Notes: generated by a model from the sequence alone, not told the origin. Shown: positions 47,875 to 57,255, counted from the first letter of the stretch. The stretch is 63,079 nt of DNA from Candidatus Latescibacterota bacterium (GCA_011772205.1 WVZY01000069.1:1-63079), one strand, 5' to 3'. A program made the numbers and translations.

Positions 47875-49908
47875 ATGTTCAGTTGGTTGGAATCAAGAGC
47901 ACTCTGTGCCTTTTCCCACCTCTGTTTTCTTCTCTCCATATCGGCACTATCACTGATTCAGGTGGAGGCGGGAGCTACGATTCCACCTCGTCCGGGACAG
48001 TACGACTCCCAGTCGGGACTTTTGCGCTCCGGTTATCCCCCGCCGGTGTTTAACGATGAGTTCGGTAACGTGGTCCGGCCACTTCGGCAAATCTCAGGAG
48101 ATGGGCGTGCAGTTGCTCTTCTTGTTGATTTCCCCGATCGGCCAGCCAACAGATTGGCTCGGCCAGACTCCTTCTACAATGACCTTCTTTTCAGCCAAGG
48201 GACTCATCCCACAGGAAGTCTCCGTGACTTCTATCTCGAGCAATCTTACGGAGCTTACAACGTTACTGGCGAAGCACATGGCTGGCTCCGGACTTTTGAA
48301 GAATACTACACGACGTTTGATGATGGAAACTTCGGGGCATCGGGTGGAGCACGGGGCGTAGGCATCGCTGTCATCCTCTTGGCTGATCCAATCGTTGATT
48401 TTAGCACCTTCGATTCGGACGGTCCCGATGGCATCCCTAATTCCGGTGACGACGATGGCTACGTAGATGCGTGCATAGTTATTCACTCTCAGTTAAGTGG
48501 CTATGATACGCTAGACCCGTCGGATTTCTGGCCGGTTATTTCGACCATTGACCCTGACCTCGAAACCGATGACTCGGCGGCGGGAGGTGGTTTTATCCGG
48601 ATCGGCTGGTTCTCGATACAACCCGAAGTTGCCCTGGCCTACCCTCCCGTTGACACCCTGGACTCCTTTCTTGGCGTCATCGCCCACGAGTACGGCCACC
48701 TGATAGGACTCCCCGATCTGTACGATAAGAGCCATGTGACCTGGGGAATCGGGTATTGGGGATTAATGGGATACGGTTCCGGAGGGTGGCAAAGGACCGG
48801 TCCCTATCAGCTGTCCGCCTGGTCCAAGGTGCGAATCGGCTGGGTTACTCCGACGATAGTCACCGAGAACCTGTTGGACGTGACGATACCACCAGTTGAA
48901 ACCCAACCGGTCATTTACAAGGTTTGGCGGGACGGTGTGCCTGGGGACGAATACTTTCTTCTCGAAAACCGGCAACCTCTTTTGCACGACGAGATGCTTC
49001 CAGGCCATGGTCTTCTTATTTGGCACGTTGACGAGTCGGCCATTGGCTCAAGCACTTCCGATGGGATGAGTCCGGAGTTCGACTTCTGGATCGGTCTCGA
49101 GCAGGCGGACGGCCGCAACGATATGAACACGTGGTTTAACCGTCCGGACCGAAACGATTACTATCCCGAGCTTGGAGATGGAGGTGACCCCTTCCCAGGA
49201 GACTCCATAAACACCCGCTTTGATGATTATTCCATTCCTTCGAGCCGGGATAACAGCGGCTTGCCAACTGACGTGAGCATCGTTGATATCACATCGGTCG
49301 CCAGTGATATACGGCTCAGTATTATTATCGACTCTTCAATGGTGGCTGTTTATTTCACAGGCTTTCGCGGAATTACGGTGGATAACGGGATTGAACTTAT
49401 ATGGGCCGTTTACACAGACGAGTCAATTGATGGCTTCAAGCTTTATCGATGCGAGGAAAGTAGTAGTCGGGAGATATCGATTCCTGAGTACGGCTTGATA
49501 CCACCAGAGAGAAGGCGTTATGTAGACGAGAAGGTGCGGCCGGGGGAAACGTATTCTTACGTGCTTAGCGCCGTCAGGCCGGATGGATCAGAATTGAGGT
49601 CGCTTCCTGTAGAAATAACAACTGAAGCTCTTTCTCTCGCGTTGCACCAGAACTATCCAAATCCTTTCAACCCATCTACTACGATTTCATTCTCCTTACC
49701 CAGAGAAGCTCGGATCCGCTTGTCTATATTCAATATCGAAGGGAAGCTTCTCAGAACACTCATCGACGAGAAATTTCCCGCCGGATTCAGGCAAATTGAG
49801 TGGGATGGAAAAGATGAGCACGGAGATCCAGTCAGTTCAGGCATATATCTGTACCGGCTTGAAACAGAAAAGCGGGTACTGACAAAAAAGATGGTCTTGA
49901 TAAGGTGA
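47875..49908 (+). CDS. Secreted M6-family metalloprotease with FlgD-like sorting domain
   Basis: The 677-residue protein has a signal peptide and the immune-inhibitor-A (M6) plan: VALLVDFPDRPAN, then the zinc motif HEYGH (271-275) with GLPDLYD after it, and MGYGSGGW. A beta-rich region (about 500-590) leads to a C-terminal FlgD-like domain with HQNYPNPFNP, IFNIEGKLLRTLID and a terminal KKMVLIR, predicting type IX-like secretion or surface attachment. It should be an extracellular peptidase. The ATG follows GAGGGG. Confidence 0.9.
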   Translation: MFSWLESRALCAFSHLCFLLSISALSLIQVEAGATIPPRPGQYDSQSGLLRSGYPPPVFNDEFGNVVRPLRQISGDGRAVALLVDFPDRPANRLARPDSFYNDLLFSQGTHPTGSLRDFYLEQSYGAYNVTGEAHGWLRTFEEYYTTFDDGNFGASGGARGVGIAVILLADPIVDFSTFDSDGPDGIPNSGDDDGYVDACIVIHSQLSGYDTLDPSDFWPVISTIDPDLETDDSAAGGGFIRIGWFSIQPEVALAYPPVDTLDSFLGVIAHEYGHLIGLPDLYDKSHVTWGIGYWGLMGYGSGGWQRTGPYQLSAWSKVRIGWVTPTIVTENLLDVTIPPVETQPVIYKVWRDGVPGDEYFLLENRQPLLHDEMLPGHGLLIWHVDESAIGSSTSDGMSPEFDFWIGLEQADGRNDMNTWFNRPDRNDYYPELGDGGDPFPGDSINTRFDDYSIPSSRDNSGLPTDVSIVDITSVASDIRLSIIIDSSMVAVYFTGFRGITVDNGIELIWAVYTDESIDGFKLYRCEESSSREISIPEYGLIPPERRRYVDEKVRPGETYSYVLSAVRPDGSELRSLPVEITTEALSLALHQNYPNPFNPSTTISFSLPREARIRLSIFNIEGKLLRTLIDEKFPAGFRQIEWDGKDEHGDPVSSGIYLYRLETEKRVLTKKMVLIR

Positions 49909-50041
49909 GTCCCCAGCGAAAGTTTCTATTTATAGCCGATAAGAGGTTTAATGTCGTTCATAGGATGTATGTGGGATTGGATTTAATGTTACTTGGGCCA
50001 TAAACTTACGCTGCGCGATCTCATGCGGCTGGGAGGTTATC

Positions 50042-51175
50042 ATGAAAAAGTCATTGATATCGCTAATCATCGTCAATGTCCTAATGTTTTCCATAGACGT
50101 ATCTCCATCGTCAGCCACAACGTGGCACGTGCCCGGCGATGCATCCACGATTCAGGGGGGCATTAATATGGCATCCGGCGGCGATACCGTGCTCGTGGCC
50201 TGTGGAACCTACTACGAGCACGACATTAAAATGAAGTCCGGCGTCCGGCTTTTAAGCGAAACGAGACGGCCGGATTGCGTGACTATCAACGCTCAGCTAC
50301 AGGGTAGAGTGATTTATTGCCGCTTCATAGGCGCCGCGACCCGGATCGAGGGATTTACGATCACCGGCGGGCACGAGCCCTCGGCCTCTGGTGACGGGAA
50401 CGGCGGAGGCATATATTGTCTGGACAACTCGTCACCCTGGATCGTCAACTGCACAATCACGGACAATTTCGCCGGGGACGATGGTGGCGGTGTGTGCTGT
50501 AAAACCAATTCCTCACCCAGATTCATCGACTGTATCATCACCAACAACGAGGCCGGTAATGGCGGCTCCGGGATGAAGTTCGATAGCAACTCTTCCCCGA
50601 TGCTTACTGACTGTACGATCTCTGACAACATAGGCACTGGTATATGGACGAGCAGCTTTTCCTCGCCCGAACTCATCAACTGCACCTTTTCTGGCAATGC
50701 GTCAGGGATTGAACATACAGGTCCATCTTTTGGGACACCGGCAGATATTACGCTTACCGACTGCACCTTTTCCTCCACTGGTCAAGGAATGAGATTTTGG
50801 AACGTCACCGGCAATCTCACTAATTGTTCCTTCACAGGCAGTTCCAGTAGCTTCGGAGGTGGGATGAATCTCAATAGCGCCACCGTTACCTTGGTCAATT
50901 GCAATTTTTCCGACAACTCGGCCTATAACGGCGGTGGGATATACTTGAAAAACGGATCGTATTTGGCTGCCGATACTACAGTATTCGAGAACAATACAGC
51001 CTCAAATATGGGAGCGCATGGATTTATTGAGGTTGGGTGTGAAGCAGTGCTCACATGTTGCGTCCCCGATCTCACCGGGTTTACCGGCGATGGGATCATC
51101 ACTCTGATCTACGATGGGTGCATCACTCCGCTCGAGTCAACATCTTGGGGCAGACTGAAAGCTCTGTTTCGATAA
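50042..51175 (+). CDS. Secreted right-handed beta-helix protein with WGRLK tail
   Basis: The 377-residue protein has a signal peptide (about 1-28) and an opening shared with beta-helix proteins (TWHVPGDASTIQGGINMAS). About ten coils follow, marked by repeated DCTI/NCTF-x-x-N and SGNGGGI-like turns (about 90-330). It lacks a FlgD domain and ends in STSWGRLKALFR, matching the tails at 34105 and 53089. Surface location is likely; no catalytic residues can be assigned. GGGAGG precedes the ATG. Confidence 0.85.
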   Translation: MKKSLISLIIVNVLMFSIDVSPSSATTWHVPGDASTIQGGINMASGGDTVLVACGTYYEHDIKMKSGVRLLSETRRPDCVTINAQLQGRVIYCRFIGAATRIEGFTITGGHEPSASGDGNGGGIYCLDNSSPWIVNCTITDNFAGDDGGGVCCKTNSSPRFIDCIITNNEAGNGGSGMKFDSNSSPMLTDCTISDNIGTGIWTSSFSSPELINCTFSGNASGIEHTGPSFGTPADITLTDCTFSSTGQGMRFWNVTGNLTNCSFTGSSSSFGGGMNLNSATVTLVNCNFSDNSAYNGGGIYLKNGSYLAADTTVFENNTASNMGAHGFIEVGCEAVLTCCVPDLTGFTGDGIITLIYDGCITPLESTSWGRLKALFR

Positions 51176-51263
51176 AATCCTTCAGCTTCGAAAAGTGAGT
51201 GCGCCGTCGGCTTCAAGCACGGTGTTCTCAGTTCTGTGCTGAAGCACGCTGCAGATATGTCCT

Positions 51264-51372
51264 ACCTGCCGAGACAGTTCTTGGATTTTTTTAGCATTTC
51301 GCTCAAAGCCTCATAAGGGGTTTTTCCATCAAATGCTCCATGGGGTTGATCATAATTGCAGAAGCAAGGCAT
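51264..51372 (-). pseudogene. Integrase-core transposase C-terminal remnant
   Basis: The minus strand reads FCNYDQPHGAFDGKTPYEAL then SEMLKKSKN, the usual ending of IS481/rve-type transposases (YNYxRPHGALGGKTP). No other part remains. Confidence 0.65.
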
Positions 51373-51535
51373 ACTGATACACAACTAATCATGTGAGAAC
51401 ACTCGCGAGAGTTGCCGTTTGCACCGGAACACCCTGCTGCGCCAGATAAAGCAAAATCTGATGTCGACCGCTCCCTTTCCAATAATCCATATCATCTCGA
51501 GGATGATCGAGCACGCAACTTCCCAGCCACCGTCT

Positions 51536-52963
51536 TTACACACTCGGCTGTATGTTCTGGTTCAGTCTAAAAAAGTTGGTCGGGTCGTACTTGTTCTTCA
51601 GTGCAACCAAGCGATCGTAACTATCGCCATAGGCTACCTTCACGCGTTTCTCTTCTTCCTGCGTCATGAAGTTCACATATACTCCGCCGGTCGAATATGG
51701 GGTCATGACCTCGAACAACTCGCGGCACCACGCGGTGCAGCGATCGTCATCGGCCTCGTTTTCCCACCTCCCGTGCACGTTCATGATGAACTCGGCATCG
51801 CGGTGATGGTATGCCGTTGCGTCTTTGGGAATACGGTTAGTGGCCCCACCCATCTGTGCGATGAAGATCTCGCAATGCGGGCTGGGGAGCGTATCTACGA
51901 ATTGGATTGTGGTGTCGAGAGCTTCATCGCTCAGCTCAGCGAAATCGTGAGATTTCCAATAGTTGCGAAATCCAGGAGTGAGCAACGGATCGAAGGCGGA
52001 CTGGAAGTCAACGAACGTGTGCGGCCCAATGACGTCTGCGATCGGATTACCGTGTTCGCGCAAAGGTGCGAGAGCTTTCTCTCCCTCCGCCATATCGTCA
52101 CCCGCATACATCGCTGCGAGAACCACGACCTCCGTGCCATGAACTTCCTCAGGCAGGAATGGCAGTGGAGGGGCCTTCCTCAGGACCACCCAAACTGTAA
52201 GTTCATCCGGCGCCTGAGCACAAAAATCGCGGTAGTAGCGAAGCACGTCTCTTGCCGCTGCGATTGGGTGCACGATCAGCCCAGCCAACACCTCCGGTCC
52301 TACCGGGTGGAGTTCAAATTCGAAAGACGTAACGATCCCGAAATTCCCTCCCCCCCCACGAATTCCCCAGAATAGATCGGAATTTTCACTCTTACTGGCT
52401 TTAACCAGTTCGCCGGCCGCGGTTACAACGTCTGCAGACACGAGGTTATCGATCGTCAAGCCGTGCTTCCGGCTGAGCCAGCCGAATCCCCCGCCAAGGG
52501 TGAGCCCGGCCACTCCCGTCGTCGAATTGATACCAATAGGCGTGGCTAATCCAAACGCCTGTGTTTCGTTGTCGAGATCACCCAATGTCACCCCGGGTTC
52601 GACGCGCGCACGCTTGTTGTCGGCATCTATTCGCACCGACTTCATCTTCGAGAGATCGATCATTATTCCGCCGTCACAAACAGAATTACCAGCGATGTTG
52701 TGACCGATGCCGCGGACCGATACCAATAACTGATTCTCCCGGGCGAAATTCACAGCTCGTATGACATCCACTGCACCGGCGCACTCGACAATCATCCCTG
52801 GCTTACGATCCACCATTGCGTTCCAGATGGAGCGCGCTTCATCATAGCGGTCCGCATCCGGCGTCAGCAGCTCTCCACGGAGACTGGCTGCGAATTCATC
52901 GATTGCATCCCGTGCAAAAGTCTCAGTAGAGCCATCCATGCATTTTAAAGTCAACTCTCTCAT
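51536..52963 (-). CDS. Berberine-bridge-type FAD-linked oxidase
   Basis: The 475-residue protein has the FAD_binding_4 domain (about 50-210): VRGIGHNIAGNSVCDGG, with the His that can bind FAD covalently, and GLTLGGGFGWLSRKHG. The substrate domain and the C-terminal BBE segment follow (YGDSYDRLVALKNKYDPTNF). The usual CxxG of bicovalent enzymes is not seen, since the segment reads LTLGGGFGW, so one covalent link is likely. Members oxidise alcohols, sugars or alkaloid-like substrates with O2. No signal peptide. AGGAGGAG precedes the ATG. Confidence 0.92.
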   Translation of the reverse strand: MRELTLKCMDGSTETFARDAIDEFAASLRGELLTPDADRYDEARSIWNAMVDRKPGMIVECAGAVDVIRAVNFARENQLLVSVRGIGHNIAGNSVCDGGIMIDLSKMKSVRIDADNKRARVEPGVTLGDLDNETQAFGLATPIGINSTTGVAGLTLGGGFGWLSRKHGLTIDNLVSADVVTAAGELVKASKSENSDLFWGIRGGGGNFGIVTSFEFELHPVGPEVLAGLIVHPIAAARDVLRYYRDFCAQAPDELTVWVVLRKAPPLPFLPEEVHGTEVVVLAAMYAGDDMAEGEKALAPLREHGNPIADVIGPHTFVDFQSAFDPLLTPGFRNYWKSHDFAELSDEALDTTIQFVDTLPSPHCEIFIAQMGGATNRIPKDATAYHHRDAEFIMNVHGRWENEADDDRCTAWCRELFEVMTPYSTGGVYVNFMTQEEEKRVKVAYGDSYDRLVALKNKYDPTNFFRLNQNIQPSV

Positions 52964-53088
52964 GTCTCCTCCTTCAGCTTCAGTACCAGCTTCGATTCAA
53001 ATGAAATAACCTCCCTCTCGAAAGCTTCTTCCAAAAGTGTTTCAGTTGATGGTGGCATTGTGTAATGCGAAATCCATCTCCGAACAAT

Positions 53089-53927
53089 CTAGCGATAAAG
53101 AAATTTTATCCCGCCCCATGTTGATTCCGAAGTTGGGACCGTGGCTAGATCGATGGCTGTTGCTCCCAGTACCCACGTGAGATGGTCGGTGAGCGTCGAA
53201 ATGGATAGAGTGTTTGAGCCCCAACTCGACGTGCCAATCATTTGCAACACACTGGCGTTCAGTCCGAGATTTCCGGTCAACGGCCCTCCGATGTTGGACG
53301 AGTTGTAATTCACTGTCTCTCTCAATGATGCACCGTCGTCAGTCGCGAAGACTCAGACATTCGTGCTTCCCGCTGGCAGCGAGGTGAACGTCATCGACTC
53401 TGTCTCCGCTCCGTTTTCGCTAACCTGCTTCACGCCATCAATGATAGTCACGGTTCTCATTTGTTCGGTAGCCGCGTGCTGCCAAGCTACCACCAGCCCT
53501 ACACCTGCGACGCCACCGGCATTCCCATGCCGTCCACCACGGTGAATCCATACGAAATAACAACCGGAAGGATGTTCGCTGTGACATCCCATTGATAGGT
53601 GCTCAATGTGATCAAAAGAGCCTCGCTCGCATAAGGACTTGCGATGGGGAGCGGAGATCCGTTGAACGTGGCAGAAAGTCCGAGGGTGTTGTTTGTCTGT
53701 GTTGCGTAGAGATAGGATTTTTTGATCCTCCCTTGTGGCAGATTTGCCAGCGTTAGAGTCCCCATAGCCGGCATACCTAGCCCAGCGGCTCCGATAACTT
53801 CGGGGTGAAGATTCACCGGTGCTTGATAAACCTGCGTGAACCCGGCCATGCAGGCGTGTGCGGTAAACAGCACACTGAACGGTAAATTAGCAAGCACAAA
53901 GAGAACCAGCAGTTTTGTGACGGACAT
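53089..53927 (-). pseudogene. Secreted protein gene with WGGIK tail, broken by frameshift and stop
   Basis: The 5' part encodes a signal peptide and a beta domain (GRIKKSYLYATQTNNT, YQWDVTANILPVV) up to about 53505. The next part is in another frame (AGVGLVVAWQHAATEQMRTV), an arrangement known from exported proteins with a GASLVVVY-type strand. An in-frame TGA at 53353-53355 follows, after which the same frame continues to the end (SESTWGGIKFLYR). Restored, it would be about 278 residues with the WGxIK tail. TGA is a normal stop elsewhere here, so recoding is unlikely. Confidence 0.7.
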
Positions 53928-54356
53928 GATCGTTTCTCTTTACCTTCCAGATGTTCACCGCAAACAAGAAAGACATTGGACTCTTAATCCCGCTTATTAT
54001 ATTAACCTGCCCTTTAAATCTGCAAGTAATATCTCTAAAATTTACAATAAGTTAGTGATTTGATTCACAATCTGGGGTAATGCAGGTCGTTCGTGGGTAA
54101 CCGTACTTGTGCAAATCTATTCGAGAGTGGGGAGCACTTTTGGTGGAAACATAATCTGGCTCCCTAAATGTGCCAGTATTAGAACCCCAATACAGCGCCT
54201 GGAAGCGCTTTTGCTGAGGGCTGTTTACGTGCTCGAACGTTGGTCAGACCACCATGCGGTATATGATAGGCGGGACTTGAAGGTCGCCTGGCGTACCCAA
54301 GCTCCGACACCTTAAACTGGCTCCCCGGGAATAATGCCTCTTCCTAAACTAGTATG
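53928..54356. other. Intergenic, left flank of the IS110-type element
   Basis: Contains a short copy of the TGGCTCCCCG repeat (about 54317). The 53990-54060 part is AT-rich and upstream of the broken gene. No gene is seen. Confidence 0.4.
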
Positions 54357-54368
54357 GAAACGGCTGGA

Positions 54369-54583
54369 GTCAACTCCTTTTGTAGTCGAGAGGAGAGCGA
54401 TTACCGACGATCATCAGACTAGTATTCGCGGATTACACTAATGGTGATACCGCATCTTCACGTGTTCGTCCGGAGCTGCCTCTTTCTGTCTACGCGGGTT
54501 GGAACGGTTCGTTCATACCGCACAGTTTAGACGAGGATTCTCCTATCGTTGCTCTCCTCTCGACGAGAATCTACCAAAGCGCC
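54369..54583 (-). ncRNA. Candidate guide RNA (seekRNA/bridge RNA) region of the IS110-type element
   Basis: This 215-bp non-coding end holds a perfect 14-bp inverted repeat (GTCGAGAGGAGAGC at 54385-54398 with its complement at 54551-54564) that can fold into one long hairpin with internal loops. IS110/IS1111 elements are known to encode a structured guide RNA in such an end. The exact RNA ends, strand and guide loops were not determined. Confidence 0.5.
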
Positions 54584-55690
54584 TCAGGTCGTTGTGTGCT
54601 GAGACACTGCGTTTAATATCGCCCAGATAAATCCACAGAGTTCTCTAGCGACGGCGGTGATGGCCACCTGGCGATGTTTGCGTTGGTCCAGTCGCCAGAA
54701 CTTTTTATAAAGACGGTGCTGGGCTTTCATGGCGATCGCGACGACAGCCGGTGGTTGTCCCTGGCGACGTCGCCTCAAGATCAAATCAGCGCTATTTCGG
54801 TGACGGTTATTCCAGGCAGCTTCGACGAGTAACCGTCTAGCATGCGTATTCCCCGCTTTGGTGATAGGCCCTTTTCGTTCTCTCTCACCGGAGGACCGTT
54901 CGGAGGGCACGAGGCCGAAGTAAGCCATCACCGCTCTGGGCGTTCGGAAGCGCCGCACATCGTCGATTTCGCATAGAAGTGTCAGAGCGGTCAGAGTTCT
55001 GACGCCCCGCAAACAACAAAGCGCTTCGACTCTTTGTCGGCAGGTACTTGAACGAGCAAAGCATTCGAGTTCGGCATCAAGGGCTTCCCGCTGAGTCTCC
55101 AGATGCTCGAGGTGTTCGAGTTCAATGGCCAGGGCGGATTGGATCGGGCCCTTGAGCTCAAGCCGAAGCTTGGCGAGCCATTGCCGGTGTTTGATCGTCC
55201 AAGTGGATTTACTTTCGGTGAAAACGAAGCCGTGGGCACGGAGCATGCCGGAGATGCGATGTTTGGTTGCTTTGCAATAGCTTTGATACGTATAGCGCAA
55301 GCGCAGGAGTCGGCGCAGGGCTTCCACATCCTCCGTGGGAACGTGAACGGATGTGAGATGGCCACTTCGGTAGAGTTTTGCGAGCATGACCGCGTCCAGA
55401 CGATCGGTTTTACGGCGGTCGCCGGGTTTACGGGGAATGAGGGAAGGAGCAATGACCTCGCAGTGGAAACCGTAATTGGTGAGAACGCGTTGGATGACGA
55501 AGCCGGCACCGGAGGCTTCGTAACAGGCCCGCACGGGCGCTTTCTCAGAGAGACGACGGAATAAGCGACGTACCTTCATCAGATCGCTGGAGAGTTTAAT
55601 AACTTCCGGTTCTTCACGATTGCCTTCGAGAATGGCTGCGGTGATCGAATCCGCGTGTACGTCGAGACCAATCCAGGTATACTCTGACAT
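54584..55690 (-). CDS. IS110-family transposase (DEDD)
   Basis: The 368-residue protein has the N-terminal RuvC-like DEDD domain: GLDVHADS with the first Asp, ACYEASGAGF with the Glu, and KTDRLDAVMLAKLYRSGHL with the paired Asp. A coiled linker follows, then the C-terminal Transposase_20 domain (TALTLLCEIDDVRRF, AYFGLVPSERSSGERERKGP with the conserved Ser). All key residues are present and the frame is open, so it may be active. The ATG at 55690 follows GGAGGT; a 15-codon longer frame has no such site. Confidence 0.93.
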   Translation of the reverse strand: MSEYTWIGLDVHADSITAAILEGNREEPEVIKLSSDLMKVRRLFRRLSEKAPVRACYEASGAGFVIQRVLTNYGFHCEVIAPSLIPRKPGDRRKTDRLDAVMLAKLYRSGHLTSVHVPTEDVEALRRLLRLRYTYQSYCKATKHRISGMLRAHGFVFTESKSTWTIKHRQWLAKLRLELKGPIQSALAIELEHLEHLETQREALDAELECFARSSTCRQRVEALCCLRGVRTLTALTLLCEIDDVRRFRTPRAVMAYFGLVPSERSSGERERKGPITKAGNTHARRLLVEAAWNNRHRNSADLILRRRRQGQPPAVVAIAMKAQHRLYKKFWRLDQRKHRQVAITAVARELCGFIWAILNAVSQHTTT

Positions 55691-55796
55691 GGCTGGATAC
55701 CTCCGAAGAAAAAGTTGAGTGTTACGACCACTCATGTGGCTCTGGTCAGTATACTGACCAATCCACGATAAATGGAGGGTCCAGCCGTTTCTATGT

Positions 55797-55890
55797 AGTC
55801 TGTCTCAGTTTTTCGATTGATGAAATTTGTGTGCAAAAATCAACTAAGTACAAGAATAGCAATAGGGCCGGAGTTTTTAGGAGGCACAAC
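55797..55890 (+). repeat. Dispersed ~95-bp repeat, copy A
   Basis: Shares CTGTCTCAGTTTTTCGATTG and then a spaced AAGAATAGCAATA ... GTTTTTAGGAGGCAC block with 58886-58980. Partial copies occur near 4514, 36917 and 59198. Function unknown. Confidence 0.55.
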
Positions 55891-55992
55891 GGATATAATT
55901 CAAGGTTGTGGGGCGATTATAATGAGTCGTAGGGAATGCTCTGGATGGACTGTCTAAAATCTGTCAAGCCCGGATGAACAAGTATACGACTC

Positions 55993-56982
55993 TTAAAAAG
56001 ACGCTTTCTGACGGGGAGCTTTCATCAGGCGCAGCCAGCCGCCCAGCCCGTTGTGCTCGACGTAACGCTTGATCCTCCTGAATCCTTCACCGTACGCGGC
56101 ATCCGGATTGTTCTGCATGCTATCGATGATAAACTTGGCCTGATCGGTTCCTGTTTCTTGAAGAACAAGGTATGCTGAGAAATTACAGCTGCCCTCGGCC
56201 AGAACGTTGTCCCGGTCTTTCTCCTCCTGAAGAAACAGCCAGACATGGGTTAGTTCATGGGCGATGGTGCCGATCATCTCTGTCCTGGGCATGCCGTATA
56301 AGAGATACATCCTGGTGGCCCGGTGCGTGACATCTCCAGACATGGTCCTGGCGACTTCATAATCCACGAATCCACGGGCGTCTTGAGATGCGCCCGCAGC
56401 CAGCCGGCGCAGGGCGTCGTTGCCAACGAGGTTGACTTCAATCGACCTGGGATCGACCTTCAATCCGAAATCAGCCAGCCGCTCCGCAACTTCCATCAAT
56501 AGCAATTTTGCCTCGGCAGATTCAAAAACCGCGGTTGAAGTGCATATTCCGCAAAGATGCCGCCCATCTTGGAATACAATCGACTTTTCCACTAGTTTTC
56601 CCACGATAAACCGTCTGCAAAAACTGCATTGGACCTCCACTCCCTCGTGCTCGGGATGGTAGGCATTTCCCCAGAAGTTCGAGATATACTTGCCTTTGAT
56701 AATACCTCCGCAGACGTCACAACGGAGGGCGATATGATCTTCGAAACAGGAGGTGTGATAATTTTTCCCCTCATACCGGGTAAAGGAGTCGGGGATGGGT
56801 TTATTACAGTAGTCACAGGTGAAGCAATTTGAGTGATAGTACTGTCCTTCTATCTCGACAAAATCTCCGCTGAGTTTTTCCCCGCAGGCGGCGCAGGCCG
56901 AAGTATCCTGGGCCTGGACCGGCGGGACGGAAGGGTGAAGGAATAACAACAAACAAAGTACAGCTATGACAGGCCATCTCAT
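55993..56982 (-). CDS. Secreted LIM-domain DA1-like metallopeptidase
   Basis: The 329-residue protein has a signal peptide (about 1-24). It then has a perfect LIM domain: C30-x2-C33-x16-H50-x2-C53-x2-C56-x2-C59-x16-H76-x2-C79. A second LIM-like unit follows (C88, C91, H109 or H112, C119, C122, H142, C144, C147). The C-terminal domain has the gluzincin motif HELTH (242-246) with Glu263 in LAEGSCNF, preceded by LYGMPRTEMIGTIA. This order and these motifs match the plant DA1 peptidase, without its ubiquitin-binding motifs. It should be a periplasmic or surface zinc peptidase. AAGGAAG precedes the ATG. Confidence 0.88.
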   Translation of the reverse strand: MRWPVIAVLCLLLFLHPSVPPVQAQDTSACAACGEKLSGDFVEIEGQYYHSNCFTCDYCNKPIPDSFTRYEGKNYHTSCFEDHIALRCDVCGGIIKGKYISNFWGNAYHPEHEGVEVQCSFCRRFIVGKLVEKSIVFQDGRHLCGICTSTAVFESAEAKLLLMEVAERLADFGLKVDPRSIEVNLVGNDALRRLAAGASQDARGFVDYEVARTMSGDVTHRATRMYLLYGMPRTEMIGTIAHELTHVWLFLQEEKDRDNVLAEGSCNFSAYLVLQETGTDQAKFIIDSMQNNPDAAYGEGFRRIKRYVEHNGLGGWLRLMKAPRQKASF

Positions 56983-57109
56983 TTATAATACTTCCTTATC
57001 GGAGTTTCCTGCTCACTAAACTACTTCACGGCTGGTGGATAGAATCACAGCAATATCCAGGCCCGCCACTGTCGGAAAAAGATGGAATTGAGCCGATTGA
57101 GATCCTTGT

Positions 57110-57255
57110 GTCCTTTGAAAACTCCGTCCGCATTGCCAAATTTGCACTTACGCTCTCTCCATTATATCATGGATCGCATGCTTAAGATCATCTTACGCAC
57201 GATGTTCTCGGCGTTGAGGTCGCGTCGTGCGTTAGCCCTGGCGCTCACCTGTGGA
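57110..57255 (+). repeat. IS leader remnant
   Basis: GAAAACTCCGTCCG, TTGCCAAATTTGCAC, ATTATATCATGGATCGCATGC and the short frame MLKIILRTMFSALRSRRALA, then loss of homology. It is the best-preserved leader copy. Confidence 0.7.

Larger units (their letters stand above)
54357..55791 (-). mobile_element. IS110-family (IS1111-like) insertion sequence
   Basis: A 12-bp inverted repeat (GAAACGGCTGGA at 54357-54368, TCCAGCCGTTTC at 55780-55791) brackets one complete transposase gene. Such subterminal inverted repeats, with the long non-coding end downstream of the transposase, fit the IS1111 group; the true tips probably lie a few bases outside. No target duplication is expected for this family. Confidence 0.75.

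Noticed and set aside
51419-52375. 318-codon plus-strand frame
   Set aside because: Antisense to the FAD-linked oxidase, whose motifs are unmistakable.
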